NCBI GenBank assembly: GCA_963691705.1
Contig: OY829538.1
Coordinates: forward strand, 35,236,836-35,300,835
Direction of reading: 5' to 3'
Source: Viola odorata
Lineage: Eukaryota > Streptophyta > Magnoliopsida > Malpighiales > Violaceae
DNA length: 64,000 nucleotides
The position numbers were made by a program, and so were the translations under genes. Each line of letters begins with the position of its first letter. Position 1 is the first letter of the stretch. Below, in pieces: positions 55,016 to 64,000 of the stretch. The notes under the pieces are model-generated. The model did not search any database, was not told the DNA's origin, and was given only the letters and a program-made list of their open reading frames with translations.

Positions 55016-56584
55016 TGACTCGCCGTAGAAACAAGTAAAAAATAATAATAATTTCTGATGCCTAGATGCACAAACTAATTTGCGTATAATGGTAGTAGGG
55101 TCGATCCACGAGAGACTGAAGTATGAAATCTTGTCCTAAATGTACGATGGAATGAAATGTACACACGGTAACACAAAAAGGGGGGTTTATTGGTCAAACA
55201 AGTCGACCAAAGATGTCGAGGGCACAATAGCTAACAAAGACGTCAATAATAATTCAAAGGAATTTACAAGCATAAACAAAACAGATAAGGGGTAAATGAG
55301 TTAAAATCAGATAAAGAGGAATCTTAGCAAGGGAATTTTTTTGGGTTGCGTTGAGGTCTCGTCAGTCATCGATGCACAGATACTCTATTCTCACACTATA
55401 GACATGCTATAGAGGCCAAGTACGTTTAGGCCTCCTACTTTCATCTTAAGAGAAGCTACCCCCCATTTTCACTGTTAATAAGGCAGCCTTGACGTTGCGT
55501 CGTCCTCCCAGGCATGAAGCGGGGAGGCAATACTCACAACACCTATGAAGATAAGGAAAGACACATCTAGGGCTAGATGCCTCTCAGTTTGTTAGGCTCG
55601 CGACACCGCCCTAATCACTCACTTGCCCTAGACATAACGGACCAAGCTAATGACAATCCATCTAGTGTCTACTCTATTCTAAGGCTTTGCGTTAGTTATA
55701 ACCAAAGAATTAATGAAGATCTAAGATAGTAAATTAAAAGGTGATCAAGCTCCTAACAAAACCATCTAGATCTAGCATTAAAATAGCAAGTGAATAAATA
55801 TAGCCACGAGAATATATTAAACACAATTTGGTCTCGTGACTACCCTCATACAACCCTTAAAACACCCTTGCTAAGCTAAGAACTTAGCCACTCATAACAA
55901 TAAATAGCAAAACAGAATTAATATAAAGCATAAAAGGAAAGAAGACAAAGTAAAAGAAAATGCGATAGCAATAAATACCGGCTGGAGCTAATGCTCCAGT
56001 TTGAAGAGTATTATCAGTGACGGCTACAAGGAAATGGGAGTGACAAATCCCAAGAAGACTAAAGAGGAAGGTGAGCGGTTGCTCCCAAAATGATTCTATG
56101 ATCTAATAATGAGTGATGTCTTAAAAACCCTAAAACTAATATTTAAACACCCTCACAACTCACTAGAAGACAAAGGATAACTAGGAGGAGGGAAAAAATG
56201 GGAGGACACCCTAAAGGAATATTCCTAGGGTAGCCAAAAAGGGATCTGGGAGGAATCCCGTGAGAATCTTGCTGCGCGCGTCCTTGAGGAGATTTCTGCA
56301 CTTGCTACTGCGAATCTGGGGCAAAATGAAGCTCTGGATGGTTCAAACGAGTGTCATGGGAAAGACAACACGGTTGGCATCTAGGGCTCGATCAAAGGGA
56401 AACCGCTAGGCCTCGACGCTTTGAGATCCACGGCATAATTCCACAAAAAATGGGGGTATTTCTACATCTTTTCTCTTTGAGATTAGATCTGTAAAATGTA
56501 TGAATTCAAAGGAAAATTGGCAGTATTATGCCCAAGATAAGCCTATAAATGTAGAGGAAAATATGCATAAAATACATTATATCA
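55016..56584 (-). repeat. Ath-E 5' LTR
   Basis: 1569 bases from TGACTCGCC to TTATATCA on the plus strand. Contains the GGAGC/GCTCC hairpin (55977-56002) and a TCGAGGGCACAA word at 55216. No strong TATA box; AATATTTAAAC (about 56140) is the nearest candidate. Confidence 0.9.
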
Positions 56585-57114
56585 AGGCGACTATGGTGAG
56601 GTTTTTGAATGGGTTAAATCGGGAGATATCTAACCGCTTGGAGTTAACAACGTACAACTCTTTAGAGAATATGTTGCATATGGCGGTGAAGATCGAGAGG
56701 TAAAGGAAGACAAGGTCTTACCCTAGCGATGAGCAAAGTAAAGCATTGGCTTGGAAGAAGTCGACATGGGAGAAAGACGAAAAGAATGAAGCACCGACTA
56801 CAAAAGAGGCTAAGAGCGAGAGTTCTAGTGTGCCTAAAAATAATATTGGTGGTAGCACTCCTTCCATAAATCCTCAGGGAGTAAGAGGCATTAGTTGTTT
56901 TAAGTGTTCCGGTCGAGGACACATTGCTTCGGCATGCCATAATAAGCGTGTGCTTATGATCAAGGAGAATGGCGAATGGGAGAGCGAAGATGAACATGTG
57001 TTTGAGATGCAAAAAAATAAGAAGATTGAAAGAGATAGCGATTCGAATAATTGTGTGGTTGAAGAATGTGAAGATGAGAAGTTGCTTATGGTTAAGCGAG
57101 CCTTAAGCGCATAA
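56585..57114 (+). pseudogene. Gy-F gag, third segment with CCHC knuckle
   Basis: ATMVRFLNGLNREISNRLEL and TTYNSLENMLHMAVKIER end the gag core; a stop follows at 56701. ISCFKCSGRGHIASACHNKR is an intact CX2CX4HX4C knuckle at about 56890-56945. An acidic tail (EDEHVFEMQKNKKIERDSD) and a stop at 57112 follow. Confidence 0.87.
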
Positions 57115-58013
57115 CCTAGAGTCAAGGAGAAAGGCTTAAAGCATTGGACTAATTTATTTAACACAAGGTGTTGTGTGAATGGGCGAGTGTGTTCCGTGAT
57201 TGTTGATAATGGAAGCTTCACCAATTCTGCAAGCGACTTACTTGTGAGTAAGCTTAGCGTTCCATTGATCAAGCGCGAGAAGCCTTACAAGCTACAATGG
57301 ATGACGAACGAAGGAGAAATAGAGGTGACACATTGAGTCTTAATTTTTTTCAACATTGGGAGCTTCGATTGTGATGTGTATTGCGACGTGGTACCTATGA
57401 GCGTGAGCCATATTTGGCCATGGCAATATGACATCAAGGCGGTCCACAAGGGCAAGAGCAACCGATACAAGGGTAAGAAGGGTGGACGAAAATATATCTT
57501 GGAGCCTTTCTCACCTTCGGAAGTATACAAGGATCAAGTATGGCTTACTAAGTCATATTGCGATTTTGTAAGGGAAAAAGAAGAGAAAGACTCAAAAGAA
57601 TTAAAATTCCTTGAGCAAAACAGCTCGTATGAAAATAGAGAGCATGCGTTGAACAAAAGAAGAAGAAACATGTTGCTTGTGTCTAATCCTAATTTATTTG
57701 TTTCTACTTTTTTCTTGTGATCGTTCATTTGGGCCGCAAAAGGAAGGTGATGTGGGTGAAGGATTGGAGTAGTTTTTGGTGATTGTTGAGAGAGTAAGGA
57801 TGAGCTTACACCAGACTTGGTCGCCTACTCAAGACAACAAGACAGTCGCATGGAGAGACGATGGTTTGACCCAAACCACCACCGCGCACAAGGACACCAC
57901 CATCGGGATGGATGTCTTGGGTAAACCCTTACCTTGTTATGTTTCCTTTGTTGAGTTTAACTTGAGGGATATTGTTGGATTTAAGGAAATAGATTCGAGG
58001 GTGAATCATTTTC
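57115..58013 (+). pseudogene. Gy-F protease and pol tail, no reverse transcriptase
   Basis: KHWTNLFNTRCCVNGRVCSV then VIVDNGSFTNSAS is the protease site. KREKPYKLQWMTNEGEIEVT, YCDVVPMSVSHIWPWQYDIK and GGRKYILEPFSPSEVY complete the domain, with a stop at 57333. A Lys/Glu-rich stretch ends at 57718. From 57776 a 110-codon frame ends EIDSRVNHFQGGGND, the tail seen after integrase in Gy1. The RT-to-integrase part (about 2.5 kb in relatives) is missing. Confidence 0.82.
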
Positions 58014-58026
58014 AAGGGGGAGGGAA
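58014..58026 (+). other. Gy-F polypurine tract
   Basis: AAGGGGGAGGGAA lies directly before the 3' LTR. A weaker ATTC/GAAT hairpin (57992-58007) precedes it. Confidence 0.75.
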
Positions 58027-59178
58027 TGATACGATCCTAGGCCCACGCACCATAAAGCAAGGCGTAGTCGCACCATGGCATCAAGCCAAAAGGGCCATAG
58101 CAAGTTGAGCAAGGTTAAAACAATGTCACAGGGTTGAGAGAAGGGTTATCGCACAGAGAGAGCAGACCTTAGGTTGAGGAGGACATGCGCCGCACGTTAG
58201 CGCACGCACGCAAACCCTAGTAGCGTTTCGTCGAGCTAAAACATGGAAGAAGATTTCCAATCAGTGATCCATGATAAATACAAAATAGAAGGGTGTCTTA
58301 GGAGTGTCGTGGCCATGTTTGAGGATAAACGCACGACTGGATAGAGAGATCGCTCAGAGGGACTTAATCGCATGCACCAAGGGTGCGTACAAGCGTAACA
58401 GGAACGTTCGTTGGATCCAAGTGGGTTTGGGTGAGGTTATTTCGAGAGGCTGACCTTGTGACATGTCTTTCAACATGTTAGGAAGGTTTGGGCCAAGTTT
58501 CAGCCGAAACACACGAGTAAAAGAGAAGATGGCTCGAGAGAGTATTTTGGTACGCATTGACTGAGCCAAGGGTCAAGCGACTAGACCATGGCTAGACCAA
58601 GACCGAGCCATTAAGGGAGCTGAAGTCAGAAAATGTCTTGGAGTTCTAGAATAATTAGGATGTAATTATTTAATTAATTATTAGAGTTATTTCTTATTTA
58701 GGAATTCTATTCCTATTGTATTTAGAACTTAGGCTTTAATTCGATTTCATAGTTTCACTTAAACTTGTACTAGGCTTTGCCTATATATAGCCGATTGGCT
58801 TCATTAATCAAAGAGACTGAATTTTGATCAAATTGATTGTTAAGACGTGTCTTGTGAGAGCTTTGCTCTTGTGTTCGTGCACTCGAACAAAACCCTAGGT
58901 GGCGGTGTCAAGTGGACTCTTGGCGTACCTTATCCCTACGAACCTCACTTGTTGATCAGCGGACTTAGGTGGATTCCTAGAATTCCTTACGTCATCAGGC
59001 GTTGTTCAACCTCGACTTGGAGATTGGTGGAGTTAGGTGGATTCCTAGCTATCCTTATATCGATGAGAAGAGTAGATTGAGTTAAATTCTGCGCAACTTC
59101 AAACCTTCCAACAACGATCATCAATTCAACACGTCCTAGCTATCTAAGATCGTATTAAGGGTAGCGAGAATCGTATCA
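58027..59178 (+). repeat. Gy-F 3' LTR, complete
   Basis: 1152 bases with terminal inverted TGATACGA ... TCGTATCA. It contains TATATATAG at about 58790 and matches the truncated 5' copy at 37407-38346. Confidence 0.88.
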
Positions 59179-59885
59179 GTACCTATAGGCTATTACTGTG
59201 GTACCCCCGTGTAAAATGATAGCCATGTATACCTTGGTGTACTTTTGTTGCCCACATAGCCCATGAACATTACTATCAATACGTTTACTTATTCACTACG
59301 CAAACATAAGTATTTGATTTTAAATGAAGTTCGCATACAAAATGATATTTAGTCGTATCTCTCAGTTATTTTATTTATTTTATCATTATAATTACTTAAC
59401 AAACATTGTGGGTGTTACTAATGACCGAGCAAGGGTTGGTCTCACTTAAAGGCGTGCCTACGCGAACCATTCCTCTCTTGATTGCGTAGAACTAATTATT
59501 CTTTTATGGAAATTTCTGCTACGTTTTCAACTACTTTAACAATTCAAACTACTTCACAACGTTTGTCCCCTCATATTATCAATTTTATGAATAGGTGTAC
59601 TTCATCATATGTCATGATGTATGTATGCAATGGAACATAGTGAAACGTTACACTCACTCAGCAAATAAAACAATTTATAGAACGTAGGTACGATCTGGTG
59701 CATTAAATCCACCTTATTAATTTCACAAACCATTGTGATGAATATTTTCTACACAGAACAAAAAGTATGTACTATGCTATTATGTAATAGCGTAAATAAT
59801 GTAATATGTTTCCTTACTTAAAATGGAAAGAAGCAACTTAACATTTCTTTATTATCCAGTTTACGGATTATATATGATCACTCGC
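59179..59885. other. Unassigned spacer, no gene seen
   Basis: AT-rich sequence with no long reading frame, LTR edge or recognised repeat. It may be older unique DNA into which Gy-F and solo LTR S2 inserted. Confidence 0.45.
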
Positions 59886-61225
59886 TGACCGGTTGTCGAA
59901 GCCGTCAAAAATAATAAATATAACCTGCTGCTAATGCACACAAAGGATTGCGTATAATGGTAACAGAGTCGAACTCAGGGACTAGGGGTAGACGCTCACT
60001 TTAGTGTATGACAAAGTAACCAAACTGAAACAGTAACAAGGGGGGTTCTTGAAGAGTTTGTTGACTAATGACTAAGAAAGCAATAACAAACAGAATTAAA
60101 ATAAGTAAGAAATCATTAGAGAGAAGGTTCTCGATATAAATCTATCTCCGGTTGCATTTGTGGTATGCCGGTCATCGGTGCAGGGATCGACTATCCCTGG
60201 CTAGTAGATGTGTTGTGGGCACCAGGTACGTTTAGGTCCCCTGCTTTTCTTCGTATGAGAAACTACTCCAAGGTACGTTTATGGGGTAATCTTAACACTT
60301 CGCCATCTTCCAAGGTACGTTTATGGAGGCAATACTTAAAGGCCCATTAAGCTAAGGAAAGAGACACCTAGGGCGAGACACTCAGTACATTTGAGGCACT
60401 ACCCTAATTACCCGTTAACCCAGCTGAATGAGACTAGGAACCCGATTACTTCTAAACTAGTTGTTTACTTTACCCCATAGCCTCACGTTAGTTATTACTA
60501 CAAGTATTACTTTAACCACCTAGATCTAGTTACTAGTTGATCAGGCTTGCAAACAATCCTAGGTAATTTGACAGTTTCATGTTAAATGAATAAATACAAT
60601 CCAGAGATGTTTTAAACTCAATTAGACCTCACGGCTTCCCTTAGAAACCTTCGATGATTCCTACCAAGAACAAAGAGTTTAGCCGCTCATATTAAAAATA
60701 AAATAAATAAAGTCCATAATTAAAGAAGAAGAGAATGGGAAAAAAAAACACCTAAATATTACCGGCCGGAGCAGGGCTCCAGTTTATTGTAACAGAAGTA
60801 GAGAGGCGCCGGAGGCGGAAATTAGGGTCTGAAATCCCCAGTCAAGAAGCGTCCTGAAAACCTAATTACTAAAAGTAGTTATAGAAATTACAAAATAAAA
60901 TACTAATTCTAATTGGAGTAGTTTTTCCTAAACGGTCTTCTTGCCAAGAGTCGGAGATTCCTTAGATTAATGAGCGAATCTTCAAATCTTCTTTTCTCAG
61001 AAGTTTCCATTTTCTGTGCTACCTTCTCTGCTACCGCGAACCCGCAGCTGCAAGGCCTAGATGCTCAAATCCGTCTGAAATCTAGTGAAACATGCATCTT
61101 TTTACAATTTACTCTCCAAAAGCCTAAATCTGCCAAAAGTAAGGAAACAAGGATATTTCAGTAGCATCATGATCTAAATAGGCTTAGAAAAGGATGGTAA
61201 AATAAGCACAAAATGCATCACACCA
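59886..61225 (-). repeat. Solo LTR S2, same family as S1
   Basis: The reverse complement follows S1 (7179-8576) from the TGATGCATTTTGTG region to the GACGGCTTCRACAAC end. No internal region adjoins it. The hairpin GGCCGGAGC/GCTCC is at 60761-60785. The flanking five bases (CTCGC and CCCAC) are not identical. Confidence 0.8.
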
Positions 61226-61230
61226 CCCAC

Positions 61231-62669
61231 TGAAGGCGTCAAAGATAGTTGTATGAATTGATGTGAAATAAGGGTTGTATTACAACTTACTCTACCCACA
61301 ATGGGCTTGCAAATGGTGGTAAGAGGATCATCCTCAGAGACCTCTAAGATCGTGTAGTTTTGGTTGAATTCCTCGTCACTGAAATTGTTTGGTTGATTCT
61401 GAACTGAAAATAAAAGAATAACAATTGAGTAATAAAATAGGCTTGGTCAAAAGCTTGGCCAAGGCAGAGTGTTTGGAATAAAAACTCAAGTGATGGGAAA
61501 TTCCTAGTAAGGGCTATCTGAGAGCTCCGGTTCTTATACTTTGATCATTTATTCAATGTTGTTTATCTCTACTTCCATAGTGTTGTTATAGAATGCAAGG
61601 ACTCTTATACACTCATGCTTCCCTCCTCTTCTAATTACCTAGCAAGTACTCCCATTCCTGGTAATCCTAACCAAAGAGCAAATTGCAGGCTAAAGGGTTT
61701 ACTCTTTTGGCTGCTGTCTTGACTAGTTGTTCGCTTCCTCAATGGCTTAGGGGAAGACAACACCTAGCTCAAGCTAGCTCTCAGTCGAGGCCCTAGGTTG
61801 TCAATCTGGTCTGAACTATATCACTTATTTCCTACCAGTCTTCGCGAGACTGGCTGTCTACTTAGCCTATCCGGTTTCGCTCATCCCCTTTTAGGCTAAC
61901 TGTAACTCTTCTCTACTAAAATTTAAGAATGATCAAGTCTTACTTCTAGTAAGTAAGCAATTTGTTAAATTAGGAAATAAAGTGATTACGAATGTAGATA
62001 CTATTAAGAATGTTTAGATCTCACAAAGCATAAAAGCATGGCTCATCAGCCCTTACCAAGATAGATCTTTACCCGGACATACTCATGAAAGAAAGATGAA
62101 AATTCGATTGCATAAAGAAATTAAATCTGTAAATTCTAGAATCGAAAAATCACAGAGCAGTGTTTGAAGATGATCTACATGCAAAGAGAGAAGAAAGTCC
62201 CCTTCTGAAAGGGTTTCCAGCAGCTTATAAGTTTCACTGCTTCCTAGTCCTACTCTAACTCTTTCAAAAGTAAAAGATAAGGATAAAAGAAAAGATACAA
62301 ATCTGAAATATTGTTTGTTTTGAAATTTAAAATATTATCCTAAGCGGGAGATCTAGTTAAGTATTCTTGCTGATAATCTTCAATGCAGCAAATCCCTCAA
62401 ATCTCGTTCCCTGATTGCAATCGCCAGCTCACATCCTCGCACTCCTCCCAAAGTCTCCTGCTGCAGTTTGTCTCTATTATGGCTTGGCCAAGACTGCGGG
62501 CAAGATAGCTTCGGATGTCTGATTTTGTGCTCTGCAGGTGATGTTCTCCTTTTTATCAGCCTCCAAGTAATTTCTACAAAAGTAGAGAGAATCCATAGAA
62601 ATCAATAGCTTTACTGTCCAAATTACAAGTAATTAGATAGTAAAAGTATGAGATATTAGTGCTCAATCA
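61231..62669 (-). repeat. Ath-C 3' LTR
   Basis: 1439 bases. On the minus strand it starts TGATTGAGCAC after a GTGTGGGGGAATT purine tract and ends GACGCCTTCA. Related to the Ath-B LTRs. Contains GCTTGGCCAAGA (62482-62493). Confidence 0.8.
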
Positions 62670-64000
62670 AATTCCCCCACACTTAAATCATGCTTGTCCC
62701 CAAGCATACTAACTCAATAAACAAAACAAAACCAAATAAAATCACACAAAAGTAAAAACCAGAAATCATTTGTTTGATCATTCATCCCATCATATAGAAT
62801 GTATCAGATGCTTCAATCCATAACTCCATTCCGCATTACCCAGGCCTAACCAATACCCCCAAACAGTCTAAATTTGTATAGTGTCATAATCAGGTGCTTA
62901 AAAACAAAATCATGCAAGTAAAATGAGACAACTGATTATACCATCGACCCTTTGCCACAGAGACCGTCAATTCTCAAGCAAACATACAATTATAGAAAAT
63001 AGAAATGTAGCAAATAGTCACAATAAATCTTATTCTTCTTCCTTCTTCTTTTTTTTTTTTTTTGAAGACTGGCTGTCTTTTTCATCACCTTTTTTTTCTT
63101 CTTTTCTTCTAAGCAATACAGATATATATGTTTTAGTAATTTCATGAAGTAAATATGCATGCTCACTCACACCACCAAAGGTACTAGCTCCGACCCTTAA
63201 GGGGTTAGCACAACACCGACACCCAGAACTATGTCTCAAGACAAATGGGAGATGCTGCCGAACCACCAACTCCATCTAGGGTGAGGGCATGGTGGTGGAA
63301 AAAGAACACAAGCAATCATACAGTGGCAAGTGAAAAGTCAACACATATTGCAAAATTTGGCAATCTATGTACTAAGATCATGACAAATCAATTGGGTGTT
63401 CCCCTTGCACAGCCTTGGTGTTAAGCACCAGTATTATGAATCTATACGGATGAGGTGTTTAAAAAGTATCAGGAAATGTACTCTTACAGGTATTGGAAAT
63501 GTTAACCCGTTGGAATGCCTTAGTAACATGGTATGGAATTATGACATCAAGTATCCTCATTTTCTATGTGATGAAATTAATATTTAAAATACAAAATGAA
63601 TTCTGTTTTTTTTTTGAAAAATAACACACGGTCTATCTAAAAGCACACAAAAAATCAAAACAGAAAAGGCATGCAAAAGACTCATCTGATCCTAGAAATA
63701 GGAAAACATCCTAAAGTGTCTTGGCTTGTGACTTGGCCAAGACAAACTAAAAAAAATCAAGCATAAAAATACTGTAAAAAGGCACACATAAAAACAGAAA
63801 AACACATATATAATAGAAAATTCTCACCCACACTTAGAAGATACATTGTCCTCAATGTGTGTTGGAGATGATAAGAAAAAGGAAAATAAAATAAAATAAA
63901 ACAATAAAGGAAAGCTACGACCTGGGGGCAATTTAACTTGGAGGAGGGCATCTTGAGGTGCTGGAGCGTCCAACTTCTGGTGGAGAGTTATCATGGAGGG
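62670..64000 (-). mobile_element. Ath-C internal 3' region, continues beyond the window
   Basis: Non-coding sequence matching the Ath-B remnant at 23799-24480 for its first 840 or so bases. It contains a poly-T tract near 63048 and further TTGGCCAAGA words (63731). No pol motif is reached before the window ends. Confidence 0.7.

Larger units (their letters stand above)
46455..56584 (-). mobile_element. Ath-E, Athila-like gypsy element with a third ORF (defective)
   Basis: A 10,130-base element flanked by AGGCG (46450-46454 and 56585-56589). On the minus strand: 5' LTR, PBS, gag, protease, RT, RNase H, integrase, spacer, an Athila-type third ORF and a truncated 3' LTR. The exact duplication and the restored Gy-F frame show insertion of a full element; the loss at 47672 therefore came later. 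By eye the LTRs differ at 13 of about the first 165 bases, more than in Ath-D. Confidence 0.92.
37407..59178 (+). mobile_element. Gy-F, gypsy element with gag and protease only, host of two insertions
   Basis: It has a truncated 5' LTR, a PBS close to tRNA-Met, gag, a CCHC knuckle, protease, a polypurine tract and a complete 3' LTR. Removing Ath-D and Ath-E leaves about 4.8 kb. The coding sequence passes from protease to the DSR-N pol tail with no RT, RNase H or integrase between. The 5' LTR lacks about its first 130 bases, so no target duplication can be seen. Confidence 0.82.

Noticed and set aside
59881..61230. CTCGC/CCCAC as the target duplication of solo LTR S2
   Set aside because: Two of five bases differ; not strong enough.
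1..64000. Biosynthetic cluster, CRISPR, phage or plasmid system
   Set aside because: No such genes or repeat-spacer arrays are seen; spliced NAC gene and plant retroelements explain the coding content.

Overview
This window is nuclear DNA from a flowering plant, probably a eudicot. It holds one spliced plant gene, a NAC transcription factor of the SND2/NAC073 type at 809-1986. Almost everything after about 2.35 kb is nested transposable elements, as in a repeat-rich intergenic or pericentromeric block. I saw no bacterial-type genes, CRISPR, rRNA or canonical tRNA genes. All element names below are local labels.

Layout. 1-2356: NAC gene and flanks. 2357-12262: Gy1, a Ty3/gypsy element on + with TSD TATAT. 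Gy1 is broken by a solo LTR (7179-8576, TSD ATGCA) and by an LTR fragment inside its 3' LTR (9938-11489). 12268-13738: a possible tRNA-like SINE head and a LINE ORF1 remnant. About 14000-16121: Ret-H, an unrecognised retroelement remnant with a 3' LTR. 16122-18291: a CACTA-type non-autonomous DNA transposon. 18292-18950 plus 32150-32524: one LINE reverse transcriptase gene split by a 13.2-kb Athila-like element, Ath-A (18951-32149). Ath-A carries an inverted pair of LTRs (Ath-B, 20904-24480) and a second, divergent RNase H-integrase block. 32619-36700: Cop-G, a Ty1/copia element on the minus strand. About 37407-59178: Gy-F, an old gypsy element on + with gag and protease but no reverse transcriptase. 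Its gag gene was hit twice by minus-strand Athila-like elements: Ath-D (38975-45838, TSD CCAAC) and Ath-E (46455-56584, TSD AGGCG). 59886-61225: a second solo LTR of the family seen at 7.2 kb. 61231-64000: the 3' end of Ath-C on the minus strand, which runs off the window.

The elements fall into two priming classes. Ath-A, Ath-D and Ath-E have primer-binding sites matching the 3' end of tRNA-Asp to varying degrees. Gy1, Gy-F and Cop-G have tRNA-Met-like sites. None of the pol genes is intact. Ath-D is the best preserved: its gag-protease region has few breaks, but it has lost reverse transcriptase, RNase H and the integrase core.

The most unusual signals are not genes. Short words recur within a lineage in LTRs and in coding DNA, read in different frames, so they appear to be kept as DNA and not as protein (TCGAGGGCAAGA in the Ath-D/E lineage; the palindrome TCTTGGCCAAGA in the Ath-A/B/C lineage). 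A GGAGC/GCTCC hairpin is shared by several different LTR families, downstream of the TATA box where one can be seen. A second hairpin sits just before the polypurine tract in three gypsy elements, with one apparent compensatory base-pair change. These were read by eye and need computed confirmation.
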